A DNA stretch of 64,000 nt from Candidatus Neomarinimicrobiota bacterium (GTDB lineage Bacteria; Fidelibacterota; Marinisomatia; Marinisomatales; S15-B10): the NCBI GenBank assembly GCA_012964825.1, contig DTTI01000037.1, positions 36,814 through 100,813 of the forward strand, read 5' to 3'. Below, one piece after another: positions 44,674 to 54,264 of this stretch. The position numbers and the translations under genes were made by a program. The stretch's first letter is position 1, and every line of letters begins with the position of its first letter. Below the pieces are notes generated by a model. The model was not told the origin of the DNA and did not search any database. It saw only the letters and a program-made list of their open reading frames with translations.

Positions 44674-46137
44674 TCAATTCTGAGGAACAGGAGGAGGACC
44701 ATCAGGTATCATTGCCTTGTAGACCTTATCCCCTTTTCTTTCCTTGAACTCAGCTTTTATCTCTTTAACAAGCTGAGGATTTTCAAAGAGATCCACCATG
44801 GTCATGCTAAGAGATTTGGCTGCAAAAAGCATCCCCTTGTGACCGATTGACATACCAGTGCAGGCCACAACCGCCCAGGAGTGCCACGGCACATCTTTAG
44901 GGGCGGCGGTAACGCGGGCACGTACAACAGGAATGATCTGACTCACATCGCCTACATCCGTTGATCCACCCTGCGCTGGCAAGGTTTCTCGCAAGGGTTC
45001 GATATCTGCGTCCATTCCATCTTCCGGTTTGTCTGTTTCCCGCTGGATCGTCTTGGCATACTTAAGTTCATCCTTTGAGTAGTCGATGGGACCCAACAGC
45101 TCCATATTTTTCAGTAAAGCCGCTGCTCCTGTTCGGTTGGGTTGAATCTCATATATTCCTGAGATCAGTTCAATAGAATAATCCACTTCAGCCATCATGG
45201 CTGCACCTTCAGCAATTTTCTTTACCCGTTCATATACCACGTTCAGGTTTCCCCTGTCATTCTCCCGAACTCGCGTCCAGATCTGCGCATGTTCAGGTAC
45301 AACATTGACAACATCGCCGGCAGTTTCAATATGATAATGAATTCTTGCAGTTGGTCGTATATGCTCTCTGTAATAGTTCATGCCGGTGGTATAGAGTTCC
45401 AAGCCATCAACTGCACTAAACCCATTCCAAGGGTCCGCCGAGGCATGAGCCGCCTTTCCATAAAACTTTACTCTGAAGTCCACCAGCGCTTTACTGCTTT
45501 GAGTACTGGCTTCCAGATTATCACCGGGGTGCCAATCCATGCAGACATCCAGATCATCGAAAAGGCCCGCCCTAGCCATATAAGTCTTCCCAAATATTGT
45601 CTCCTCTGCAGGGGTGCCAATAAAGACAACAGTCCCTTTCAGTTTTTTCTTTTCCATAAGCTCCTTAATGGCAATGGCGGCGCCCAGACTGCCTGTACCG
45701 AAAAGATTGTGACCACAACCGTGCCCTGGTGCGCCTGTAATCCGTGCTTCCTTTGTGGGCTGTGCTTTTTGAGAGATCCCGGCGTTGGCATCAAACTCTC
45801 CAAGAATACCAATGCGGGGTTTCCCTGATCCGTAAGTAGCTACAAAGGCAGTGGGCATCCCAGCCACGCCCCGCTCAACTTTGAATCCATTTTTCTCAGC
45901 ATAATCAGAAAGTGCCCTGGAAGATTGATGCTCCACCAACGCCAATTCTGCATAAGACCAGATATTGTCACTGATGCCGGTTAGTTCTTTTTTATGTTTT
46001 TCGACAGAAGCCACAACAGCTTTTTTGTTGGCAGTCCATTTGACCTTACCCTTAACCGGGGCAGCAATCAATAACGCTACCAACAACAAAAATAATCGAG
46101 AAAGTGAATGATGAATTGGAAAGGATTTATTTGTCAT
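44674..46137 (-). CDS. Exported M20 amidohydrolase (AbgB-like)
   Basis: Zinc peptidase/amidohydrolase of the M20D group, close to p-aminobenzoyl-glutamate hydrolase subunit B. Signal peptide at the N-terminus (start MTNKSFPIHH at 46137 with AGGAG 8 bases before). Family blocks: GILGEFDANAGIS, GAPGHGCGHNLFGTG (metal ligands), GTPAEETIFGK, DWHPGDNLEAST, GKAAHASADPWNGFSAVDG, QGGSTDVGDVS and CTGMSIGHKGM. It removes acyl or aryl groups from amino-acid amides; the exported location suggests environmental substrates. Length 487 aa is typical. Confidence 0.92.
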   Translation of the reverse strand: MTNKSFPIHHSLSRLFLLLVALLIAAPVKGKVKWTANKKAVVASVEKHKKELTGISDNIWSYAELALVEHQSSRALSDYAEKNGFKVERGVAGMPTAFVATYGSGKPRIGILGEFDANAGISQKAQPTKEARITGAPGHGCGHNLFGTGSLGAAIAIKELMEKKKLKGTVVFIGTPAEETIFGKTYMARAGLFDDLDVCMDWHPGDNLEASTQSSKALVDFRVKFYGKAAHASADPWNGFSAVDGLELYTTGMNYYREHIRPTARIHYHIETAGDVVNVVPEHAQIWTRVRENDRGNLNVVYERVKKIAEGAAMMAEVDYSIELISGIYEIQPNRTGAAALLKNMELLGPIDYSKDELKYAKTIQRETDKPEDGMDADIEPLRETLPAQGGSTDVGDVSQIIPVVRARVTAAPKDVPWHSWAVVACTGMSIGHKGMLFAAKSLSMTMVDLFENPQLVKEIKAEFKERKGDKVYKAMIPDGPPPVPQN

Positions 46138-46187
46138 CTTGTAGACTCCTGTTATTGAGTTTAACGATATGTAGTTCAATTTTGCTC

Positions 46188-46943
46188 TCACCCTTTACGG
46201 CCTACAGTGATTCCATACCCTGTATGCCTGCTTGAAAATATACGTTGCGATGCCCAAACTGTCATGAGGCCGTTTAAACCCCATCTCCTGTAAACGGTTT
46301 TTGCGATATTCCATTGACCCTTCCACCCTAAATTCTTTTTTGATGATCTTATCCAGACAGGGATCAATGCAGATCTGTCGATACTTTCACAATTCACCAG
46401 TCCCGCTTGTCTGAACAGGTCCGCCCAACTTTCCAGTGTCTCCGGTTTTTCACCTTCTATCTCCTCAAGCCTGATCTTCATTTTTTCAGGAGTGTCATCC
46501 TGCCAACATATGTCATGTATGCCAACATAGCCGCCGGGCTTTGTTACACGCACCATTTCGGCAATAGCCCGCTCTTTGTCCAGTACACAGGTAGTACATT
46601 CAGAGATAACCACATCGAATCTGTTCTCATCAAAAAGCAGATCGTGCGCATCTCCCACCCGAAAATCGATTCGGAAACCCCGTGCCCTAGCCTTCTCAGT
46701 GGCATGTTGAACCAGAGCTTCTGAAGCATCGATCCCCGTAATGGTACAGCCGTACTTTTCCGCCAGAAAACAGGCACTCTCCCCCGTACCGGAAGCCACA
46801 TCCAGCAAAAGGGTGTTTTCATTCACGCAGCACAATTCAGCCAGTTCTTCGGTGACAACCATACCGCCGGGATGAAGGGATTCAACATCAATAATACCGC
46901 TTTCAACAAGATTTTCCAGAGACGGCTTTTCCGGATCAGTCAT
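46188..46943 (-). CDS. SAM-dependent methyltransferase
   Basis: 251-aa class I methyltransferase. Motif I is LLLDVASGTGESACFLA, the acidic end of strand 2 is GCTITGIDASEALV, motif II/III is FRVGDAHDLLFDENRFDVVISE and VTKPGGYVGIHDI closes the core. The substrate is unknown; wording resembles UbiE/arsenite-type small-molecule methyltransferases, and the Cys-rich region (ECTTCVLD) is noticeable but not diagnostic. No signal peptide. It is 50 bases upstream of the M20 gene. Confidence 0.88.
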   Translation of the reverse strand: MTDPEKPSLENLVESGIIDVESLHPGGMVVTEELAELCCVNENTLLLDVASGTGESACFLAEKYGCTITGIDASEALVQHATEKARARGFRIDFRVGDAHDLLFDENRFDVVISECTTCVLDKERAIAEMVRVTKPGGYVGIHDICWQDDTPEKMKIRLEEIEGEKPETLESWADLFRQAGLVNCESIDRSALIPVWIRSSKKNLGWKGQWNIAKTVYRRWGLNGLMTVWASQRIFSSRHTGYGITVGRKG

Positions 46944-47040
46944 ATTGTCTTAGAAAGAATAATCCGTTTATAAAGATTGGCTTAAGATTGCGCAAACCCT
47001 CCCTCATAGTGGGTGATGTACTCGTTCCCCGGTGCTCAGG

Positions 47041-47391
47041 TCAGCAGGTAACGTGCAGCACAGCGTTAGCATCGGTATCAGTCTCCATAAGATAACGGCA
47101 CGCCTCCACTGTTTTCATCATCTTCAGTTCTACATTTTTCTTTTCAGCCGCCCGGACCACCTCATCGGTGACCGGTAGACTGCCATAGAAACCTGTGCCG
47201 ATGACCAGTTCTTCACACTCCCACGGAATATTTTCATCAGGACCCAGAGGAGTGTGGCCGTACTGGGACCGGAGGTGCTTGCTGTTTTTCTTCAGCCGTT
47301 TTACGACGGACTTCCTATCTACAACCACGTCGTGAGGATAGAGCTGATCGTCAACAGTAATCTGACCGAATGTGTCATAATGCAGATTCAT
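47041..47391 (-). CDS. Mth938-like domain protein
   Basis: 116-aa protein of the Mth938/NDUFAF3-like (DUF498) family: GQITVDDQLYPHDVVV at the start, the core ELVIGTGFYGSLPVTDEV, and TVEACRYLMETDTDANAVLH at the end. Mitochondrial relatives help assemble respiratory complex I; the bacterial role is not known. Soluble, single domain, complete. Nearest neighbours are an M48 peptidase and a methyltransferase, which give no clear lead. Confidence 0.85.
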   Translation of the reverse strand: MNLHYDTFGQITVDDQLYPHDVVVDRKSVVKRLKKNSKHLRSQYGHTPLGPDENIPWECEELVIGTGFYGSLPVTDEVVRAAEKKNVELKMMKTVEACRYLMETDTDANAVLHVTC

Positions 47392-47449
47392 TGAGAGCTA
47401 CCTCTAACAAGTATAACCTTTTCAGGCCAACTGTTAAAAGACTTCTCTC

Positions 47450-48685
47450 TTATACGGGAGACACGGCCGCAATGCGTTTCAGCACGGGCGGATGGCTGTA
47501 AGAAAGGAAAACAGTGAGCGGATGAGGCGTCAGGTGAGAAAGGTTGCTGATGGCAAGGCCTTTCAGCATACTCACCAGCGCCTCGTGGTTCCGTGTCGTT
47601 TCTAAAGCATAGCCGTCAGCCTGGAACTCATTCCGGCGGCTCAGGGCCGTGGTAAAGATGGATGTCACCAGACTCACCGGTGCATAGAGCATAGCGAAAA
47701 AGACCATCCCGGCATGAACAGAGACCTGATTTACACCAAAGACAGCGAAGAGAGCAGAATCGCTCATGATGAGGTTAAAGATAAAGAGCATGATACCCAT
47801 CTGAAGCACGCCGAGCGTTGTGCCCATGATGATATGTTTTTTCTTGAAGTGTCCCACCTCGTGGGCCACAACGGAAACGATCTCCTCCGTAGTGTGCTTT
47901 TCCAGAAGAGTGTCAAAAAGGGCCACCCGCTTGCTCTTCCCCAGGCCACTGAAGTAGGCGTTGGAGTGGGCTGACCGGCGACTTCCATCCATGACGTCGA
48001 TGCGGGCGATGGGGAAGTTCACCTTTTCCGAATAAGCCTCGATGGCAGAACGGAGTTCCCCCGCTTCCAGAGGCGTGAATTTGTTGAACATGGGAGCAAT
48101 GACGTGAACAAACAGGGGCTGAACGGCCACGGTAAATAGGGTCACTGCTATCCAGGCGATCCACCAGCCGCTGGCCCCGAAGACGTCAAAGAAATAGAGG
48201 ATAGGCGCCACGACAGCACTACCCAAAACGGCGGTGAGAAGATATCCTTTCAGTTTATCTATGATATAAGTCTTCGGCGTGGTTCGGTTGAAGTCAAATT
48301 TTTCTTCAATAACAAAGGTGCTGTAAAGAGAAAAAGGAATATTGATGAGATCGATTATAATAAAAATGATACCGAAAAAGAGGAGCCCCGCCAGGAGGGG
48401 CTGGGTGGTTTGAGCCCGGACAAAACCATCCAGAAAACCGAATAGACCAATATGGATCACAATGAGCAACAGCAGCAAACTAAATGTGCCGGAAACAAGG
48501 CCAAACCGGGTCCTGGCTCTCAGGTAGGCCTGGGACCGGGCATATTGTTCAGAATCGTAAACACCTTTGAATTCTTCTGGCACCTCATCGGTGATACTAT
48601 TCATGTTAAGGACAGCGCTGACGGTGGAGAGCAGGTATTCCCCCACTAGGGCGCTGATGATGATGAGATAATAGATCAGTTCCAT
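47450..48685 (-). CDS. M48 family membrane metallopeptidase (Ste24-like)
   Basis: 411-aa integral membrane zinc peptidase. About six to seven hydrophobic segments surround the catalytic HEVGH helix (VVAHEVGHFKKKH, about 272-284); the third ligand Glu is in RRNEFQADGYA. NAYFSGLGKSKRVALFDTLL and SHPPVLKRIAAV are conserved in Ste24/CAAX protease 1 homologues. In bacteria these act in membrane-protein quality control or processing. Complete and normal length. Lies 21 bases after glycine dehydrogenase. Confidence 0.93.
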   Translation of the reverse strand: MELIYYLIIISALVGEYLLSTVSAVLNMNSITDEVPEEFKGVYDSEQYARSQAYLRARTRFGLVSGTFSLLLLLIVIHIGLFGFLDGFVRAQTTQPLLAGLLFFGIIFIIIDLINIPFSLYSTFVIEEKFDFNRTTPKTYIIDKLKGYLLTAVLGSAVVAPILYFFDVFGASGWWIAWIAVTLFTVAVQPLFVHVIAPMFNKFTPLEAGELRSAIEAYSEKVNFPIARIDVMDGSRRSAHSNAYFSGLGKSKRVALFDTLLEKHTTEEIVSVVAHEVGHFKKKHIIMGTTLGVLQMGIMLFIFNLIMSDSALFAVFGVNQVSVHAGMVFFAMLYAPVSLVTSIFTTALSRRNEFQADGYALETTRNHEALVSMLKGLAISNLSHLTPHPLTVFLSYSHPPVLKRIAAVSPV

Positions 48686-48706
48686 AGAACAGGATCGAAC
48701 AAACTG

Positions 48707-51520
48707 TTAGGACAATTCAGTATACGCTGTCACAGGAGGGCAAGTGCAGACCAGGTTCCGGTCGCCATAGGCGTTGTCTACGCGAGCGGCGGCGGGCCAA
48801 AATTTCCTCTGCTTTAATCCGGGCACCGGATAGGCTGCCTTTCCCCTGGAGTAGGGGTGGCTCCAATCGTCGTCAGTCACCATCTGGACGGTGTGAGGGG
48901 CGTTTTTCAAGGGGTTGTCTTCTTTGTCCAGCTTACCTGATTCAATGTCGCTGATCTCTCGGCGGATGGTGATCATGGCTTCCACAAATCGATCCAGCTC
49001 CGCCTTAGATTCACTCTCCGTCGGTTCCACCATCATGGTGCCGGGGACGGGCCAGCTCATGGTTGGGGCGTGAAAACCGAAATCCATGAGGCGCTTGGCC
49101 ACATCCTCTTCCGTGATGTTGGCGCTCCTGCGAAAGGGCCTCAGGTCCAGAATAAATTCATGGGCTACCAGTCCGTTGGCACCCCGGTACAGAACAGGGT
49201 AATACTCCTCCAGCCCTTTGGCAATGTAATTGGCGTTGAGGATGGCAGTTTCCGTGGATCGGGTCAACCCTTCAGCCCCTAACAGGGCCATGTAGGCATA
49301 AGAGATGGTAAGGATGGAAGCGCTGCCGTAAGGAGATGCCGACACCGAGCCGATGGCTTTATCACCGCCACATTCTACCACCGGATGCCCTGGCAGGAAC
49401 GGTGCCAACTCTTCGGTAACGCCAATGGGGCCCATTCCCGGTCCGCCACCGCCATGTGGAATGGCAAATGTCTTGTGGAGGTTCAAGTGACACACATCGG
49501 CACCGAGATCGGCCGGGCGACTGAGCCCTATCATGGCGTTCATGTTAGCACCATCCAGATAAACCAGCCCACCATGAGCGTGAATGACGTCGCAAATTTC
49601 TTTGATCCCCTCCTCGAAAACGCCATGAGTGGACGGGTAGGTAATCATGCAGGCGGCCAGCTTATCTCCAGCCTCTTCGGCCTTGGTAGTAAGGTCTGTT
49701 TTGTCGATGTTGCCACTGTCATCACAATTCACCACGATCACGTCCATACCAACCATAATGGCGCTGGCGGGGTTGGTCCCGTGGGCCGAGGAAGGAATGA
49801 GGCAGACTTTTCTTTGGTCATTGCCATTATCCTGGTGAGCAGCCCGAATCACCAGGAGCCCCGTGTATTCCCCTTGGGCGCCGGAGTTGGGCTGAAAAGA
49901 AATATCGTAATAGCCGGTGGCAGCACAAAGCCAGTTTGTAAGATCGCCTATGAGGGATGCATAACCCCTGGCGTCTTCAGCCGGGGCAAAAGGGTGCAAG
50001 TTGGCAAAACCGGGCTGCGACAGCGACTCCATCTGTGCGGTGGCGTTGAGCTTCATGGTGCACGACCCCAGGGGGATCATACCGTCCACTAGAGAAAAAT
50101 CTTTGGTCTCCAAATGGCGGATGTACCTCAGCAGTTCCGTTTCCGTATGATAGCTGTTAAACACCGGATGATCCATGTAAGATGATTTCCGAGTCAGATC
50201 ACCGGGGAGGGGAGCAGGCTCCGTTTCCGTGAGCGACGCCCCGAAGCATTCCAGCAAATCGACGACATCTACTCCCGTTGTGGTCTCATCTACCGAGACG
50301 GCCACGGACCCGTCATCGAATTCCCTGATGGAAATCCCCTTCTTTGTGGTCTTTGCCTCCCACCCTTTTTTCGGCACAAACCGGACGGTATCAAAAAACG
50401 GTCTGTCTGTCACCTCAAGACCGGCCTTTTTCAAGGAATGGAAAAGGATTCCGGCATTTTTGTGAATTTTTTCAGCAATCTGTTTCAGTCCCTCGGGACC
50501 GTGGTAGACAGCATACATGCTGGCCATAACAGCCAGGAGCACCTGGGAAGTGCAGATGTTGGAGGTGGCCTTGTCTCTCCGGATATGCTGCTCCCGTGTC
50601 TGGAGGGCCATCCGGAGAGAGCGGTTTCCCCGGGCGTCCACCGTAACACCGATAATCCTGCCGGGCATGAGCCGTTTGAAATTTTCTGAAGTTGCAAAGA
50701 ATGCGGCGTGAGGCCCGCCGTAACCTAAAGGCACGCCAAATCGCTGGCTGTTCCCTACGGCGGCGTGGACGCCGAACTCTCCCGGCGGTTTCAGAAGAGT
50801 TAACGCCATAAGGTCTGTGGCGGCACAGACAAAGACGCCGGCCTCGTGGGCTGACTTACAGAGATCGCTGACATGGTGGATGGCGCCGGAGGTGTCGGGG
50901 TACTGTATGAGGGCCCCAAAAACAGTTTCATCAAAACTGAAGTCACTGTGGGGTAAAACTTTTACTTCAACGTTTTGTGGTTCGGCCCGGCTCTTAATGA
51001 CTGCCACAGTCTGGGGATGGCAATTGTCCGACACCAGAAAAACAGACCCTTTATTATGGGCACGGTGGAACATGGTCATAGCCTCTGCGGCGGCGGTGGC
51101 TTCATCCAGAAGAGAAGCGTTGGCCAAAGGCAGACCGGTGAGATCGCTGACGCAGGTCTGATAGTTCAGGAGCGCCTCCAGCCGCCCCTGGGAGATCTCC
51201 GCCTGATAAGGTGTGTAAGCTGTATACCAAGCAGGATTTTCCAGAATGTTTCTCCGGATCACCGGCGGCGTGGTAGAATTATAGTAGCCCTGACCAATGT
51301 AGCATTTTCCTGGACGGTTTTCCCTAGCAATTTGAGCCAATAATTCCAATACCTCGGTCTCTGATAGGGGGCTTGGATCAGTAAGTTTGTTTTTCCATCG
51401 GATGGATTGAGGTAAAACTTGTTCAATAAATTTTTCTCTATTCTCAAATCCCAGTACCGCCAGCATTTCAGCTGCTTCGTTATTACTGGAGCCTAGATGT
51501 CTTGTTTGGAAAGTTGTCAT
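48707..51520 (-). CDS. gcvP: Glycine dehydrogenase (decarboxylating), P-protein
   Basis: P-protein of the glycine cleavage system: PLP-dependent decarboxylation of glycine with transfer of the aminomethyl group to lipoyl-H-protein. At 937 aa it is the single-chain form (both halves fused). The N-terminal half has IGQGYYNSTTPPVIRRN and PAWYTAYTPYQAEISQGR; the PLP Lys is in CHLNLHKTFAIPHGGGGPG (about residue 684), and GSKLDA-type GSCTMKLNA and SWPVPGTMMVEPTESE close it. T- and H-proteins are not encoded here, and no glycine riboswitch was recognised in the 92 bases upstream. Confidence 0.97.
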   Translation of the reverse strand: MTTFQTRHLGSSNNEAAEMLAVLGFENREKFIEQVLPQSIRWKNKLTDPSPLSETEVLELLAQIARENRPGKCYIGQGYYNSTTPPVIRRNILENPAWYTAYTPYQAEISQGRLEALLNYQTCVSDLTGLPLANASLLDEATAAAEAMTMFHRAHNKGSVFLVSDNCHPQTVAVIKSRAEPQNVEVKVLPHSDFSFDETVFGALIQYPDTSGAIHHVSDLCKSAHEAGVFVCAATDLMALTLLKPPGEFGVHAAVGNSQRFGVPLGYGGPHAAFFATSENFKRLMPGRIIGVTVDARGNRSLRMALQTREQHIRRDKATSNICTSQVLLAVMASMYAVYHGPEGLKQIAEKIHKNAGILFHSLKKAGLEVTDRPFFDTVRFVPKKGWEAKTTKKGISIREFDDGSVAVSVDETTTGVDVVDLLECFGASLTETEPAPLPGDLTRKSSYMDHPVFNSYHTETELLRYIRHLETKDFSLVDGMIPLGSCTMKLNATAQMESLSQPGFANLHPFAPAEDARGYASLIGDLTNWLCAATGYYDISFQPNSGAQGEYTGLLVIRAAHQDNGNDQRKVCLIPSSAHGTNPASAIMVGMDVIVVNCDDSGNIDKTDLTTKAEEAGDKLAACMITYPSTHGVFEEGIKEICDVIHAHGGLVYLDGANMNAMIGLSRPADLGADVCHLNLHKTFAIPHGGGGPGMGPIGVTEELAPFLPGHPVVECGGDKAIGSVSASPYGSASILTISYAYMALLGAEGLTRSTETAILNANYIAKGLEEYYPVLYRGANGLVAHEFILDLRPFRRSANITEEDVAKRLMDFGFHAPTMSWPVPGTMMVEPTESESKAELDRFVEAMITIRREISDIESGKLDKEDNPLKNAPHTVQMVTDDDWSHPYSRGKAAYPVPGLKQRKFWPAAARVDNAYGDRNLVCTCPPVTAYTELS

Positions 51521-51612
51521 ACTGTAATCAATAAATCATTTTAAGATATTACCAGGAAAGCTGCCGACAGAAAATTAACAACGAAATCGCCGATACTGGA
51601 CTAATTAATAAA

Positions 51613-52764
51613 CTATCGATCCAAATTGTTTGCTGGTTGGTTAAGATAAATAATGTTCTGACTCCCTGAGTTTGCAGTAACAATGTCTGGGTAGTTATCC
51701 CCATTAAGATCTCCTACGGACACCCCATAGGTTACATTTTCAATTGAGCCGAATTCATATTGATTAAAGTTTGTTCCATTACTCAAAAAATAGTGATTTA
51801 TTCCCCCTGCATTACCAACCACAATATCAATGTCACCATCTAGGTCAAGGTCGCCCAAGTCTATAGAATAGGTCGCATCTAATTCACTCCCAAAACTTCG
51901 GGATTTCAAAAATTCTCCTTTCGAATTGCCGTAATAGACAACATTCTTCTGTCCAATATTTGCGGTTACAATATCCATATGCCCATCCCCATTCATGTCA
52001 CTGATTGCCAAATCCCGTGTTTCATCTTTACCTGTTCCATATGTTCCATGATTAATAAACTTAGGACCAAAATATATTTTATTGGGCTGGGCGTTTCGGT
52101 TAGCCAGGATCAAATCTTGGTGGCCATCCCTATTCATGTCTGCCGAAGCAATAGCAATAGTCGCTTCATCAGCCAACCCAAAAGGTTGTGAAGAACTAAA
52201 CTCTCCTTTCCTATTGTTCAAATAGATGAAATTTTGAGAGCGGCGGTTCGCTACAGCTATATCAACAAAATTGTCACTGTTCAAATCTGCCAGGCATAAA
52301 CCTCGTGTATTTGATTCAGAATATCCAAAATAGTGATCAAACACCATGTGCCCTTTACCGTCATTCTTGAAAACCATGTTCTGAATGCGATCATTGCCCA
52401 CCACCACATCCAAATCACCATCATTGTCCAGATCGGCGATTGGTACTACATAAGTGGTGTTTAATTCCTCACCCAGTCGAACGGCTCTACGAAAAAAACC
52501 CCGGCCGGTGTTATAGAAAATATAGTTTTGTTCGGCCCAGTGCCGCCCGTTCCCGATTAAAATGTCCAGATCACCGTCCCCATCCAAATCGCCAACAGTC
52601 GCAGATGCTGTTAAACTTTCATCAGTTCCCAAGTAGCCATATAGATGAGGTTTAAAGACTCTCGTCTGTGCTGGTAAAAGATTATAACCCAAACAAAAGA
52701 AAAAAAATAACCTTAAGACCAATCCTACAACCGTTCCGGTTATCTTAATAGTGTGCCTATGCAT
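51613..52764 (-). CDS. Secreted FG-GAP/VCBS repeat protein
   Basis: 383-aa exported protein: hydrophobic signal about residues 11-30, then roughly seven repeats of a calcium-binding FG-GAP/VCBS type, each with a DLDGDGDLDI-like loop (GDLDGDGDLDILIGNG, ADLDNDGDLDVVVGND, SDMNGDGHMDIVTAN, GDLDLDGDIDIVVGNAG, GDLNGDNYPDIVTANSG) and a YxN-type strand after it. The fold is an integrin-like propeller; such proteins bind polymers or cell surfaces. No catalytic domain or sorting tail was recognised. First gene of the more AT-rich stretch. Confidence 0.88.
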   Translation of the reverse strand: MHRHTIKITGTVVGLVLRLFFFFCLGYNLLPAQTRVFKPHLYGYLGTDESLTASATVGDLDGDGDLDILIGNGRHWAEQNYIFYNTGRGFFRRAVRLGEELNTTYVVPIADLDNDGDLDVVVGNDRIQNMVFKNDGKGHMVFDHYFGYSESNTRGLCLADLNSDNFVDIAVANRRSQNFIYLNNRKGEFSSSQPFGLADEATIAIASADMNRDGHQDLILANRNAQPNKIYFGPKFINHGTYGTGKDETRDLAISDMNGDGHMDIVTANIGQKNVVYYGNSKGEFLKSRSFGSELDATYSIDLGDLDLDGDIDIVVGNAGGINHYFLSNGTNFNQYEFGSIENVTYGVSVGDLNGDNYPDIVTANSGSQNIIYLNQPANNLDR

Positions 52765-52885
52765 AATTCCGTTTATTCAATCACCAATTGAGATAGATGG
52801 TTGAGAAGATAGCAGCTCTATGGCCAGGCAGAAATTTGAACCTGTCTATATTGGAGATAAATAGAAAGTCTTGTGGTTATTGATT

Positions 52886-54160
52886 TTAATTATTTTTTAC
52901 AATAGTACCATTCACCATCACAAAATTTACGGATCTAAATTTTTTAATATCGTCATCCGGATTTCCATCAACAGCAATAATATCAGCAAAATAGCCTTCT
53001 TTTATCTGACCTAGCTCGTGGTTTTTTCGAAGCAACTTGGCACCCATTACTGTGGCAGAATGGATCACATCCATGGGTGACATTCCATACTCGACCATGA
53101 GTTCCATTTCGCGCCAACCTTCTCCATGAGGCATGGAACCAATATCCGTACCAAATGCAATTTTTACTCCCTTATCCATGGCAAGCTTAAAGGATTTTTT
53201 ATGTTCGGCTACAATACGATTATGAAATCGAATATCCGCTTCACTTGCGTCTTCATCTGGGAAATAAACAGTCATAGTCGGGCACCAAAATGTTCCGTTT
53301 TGGACCATAAGTTCCACTGTTTTGTCATCCAGAAACAATCCGTGCTCAAGACTGTGAACGCCACCTTTTACAGCATGATATGCGCCGGTACCACCATAGG
53401 CGTGGGCGGCCACATCCATATTCCACCTGCGCGCTTCATTCACCATAATCTCAACTTCTTCTGTGCTTAGCTGAGATAGGGGTTCCAAGGTTTCTCGATT
53501 GATATGCCTCAATGTCCCTGTGGCATATATTTTTATAAAGTCCACTCCAGATTTACGCTGATCACGAATCGCAGCGACCATATCATCAGAATTATCGGCA
53601 ATGATGGCTAACTGTTCGACTTTCTTATCTATAGATGGTCGCAAACCGGTAAGATTCATGTGCCCGCCGGTGATGCTGATGGCCCAGCCAGATACAAATA
53701 TCCGGGGCCCAACAAACATACCTTCGTTAATTGCATCACGGACAGCGATGTCCGCCATATCTGCACCCTCATTATCAACATCTCTTATCGTAGTAAAACC
53801 TGAATTCAGTATTCGTTTAGCCGCTTTATAGGCTTCCATGGTGCGGTAAGTATTTGTTTTATAAAGAACTGGTGGATTACTACTATAATCAGGGGTTAAG
53901 CAGATGTGTGTGTGACCATCAATTAGTCCTGGCAACACTGTCTTGTCGCTCAAATCAATAACGGTGGCTGAATTAGATTTTAGTGTTTTCCCGACTTTGA
54001 TAATCCGGTTTCCCTCCACCAGAATATCTACATTTTTTTTGCTCGATTTCTTGTGTGTATCAATGAGCCGACCAGCACGGATCAAGGTTTGCTGTGCCTG
54101 AATAGGAAAAACAGACACCAACAAACAAAGAATGAAGCCAATTGTTTTTAGTTTTTTCAT
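52886..54160 (-). CDS. Exported amidohydrolase (Xaa-Pro dipeptidase / imidazolonepropionase-like)
   Basis: Amidohydrolase-superfamily metal enzyme with a cleavable signal (MKKLKTIGFILCLLVSVFP, start at 54160). Ligand motifs: LPGLIDGHTHICL (HxH), GVDFIKIYATG with the bridging Lys, AAHAYGG and HSLEHGLFLD (His), and AFGTDIGSMPHGEG (Asp). GYFADIIAVDGNPDDDI is the usual end. Related enzymes act on prolyl dipeptides, organophosphates or ochratoxin-like amides. 424 aa. The frame is open to 54202, but the extra residues precede the signal. Confidence 0.88.
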   Translation of the reverse strand: MKKLKTIGFILCLLVSVFPIQAQQTLIRAGRLIDTHKKSSKKNVDILVEGNRIIKVGKTLKSNSATVIDLSDKTVLPGLIDGHTHICLTPDYSSNPPVLYKTNTYRTMEAYKAAKRILNSGFTTIRDVDNEGADMADIAVRDAINEGMFVGPRIFVSGWAISITGGHMNLTGLRPSIDKKVEQLAIIADNSDDMVAAIRDQRKSGVDFIKIYATGTLRHINRETLEPLSQLSTEEVEIMVNEARRWNMDVAAHAYGGTGAYHAVKGGVHSLEHGLFLDDKTVELMVQNGTFWCPTMTVYFPDEDASEADIRFHNRIVAEHKKSFKLAMDKGVKIAFGTDIGSMPHGEGWREMELMVEYGMSPMDVIHSATVMGAKLLRKNHELGQIKEGYFADIIAVDGNPDDDIKKFRSVNFVMVNGTIVKNN

Positions 54161-54264
54161 GGTTACGCTTCTTATTATAGGATTCATTAGTATAGTACCC
54201 AATTATGCATGTGTATTATTGAAATGTAATTTCCCCTAAGAATTATATTTTGATCTACTTGCTA

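Noticed and set aside
51521..51612. Glycine riboswitch before gcvP
   Set aside because: Only 92 bases are available and the expected conserved purine-rich aptamer blocks were not found.
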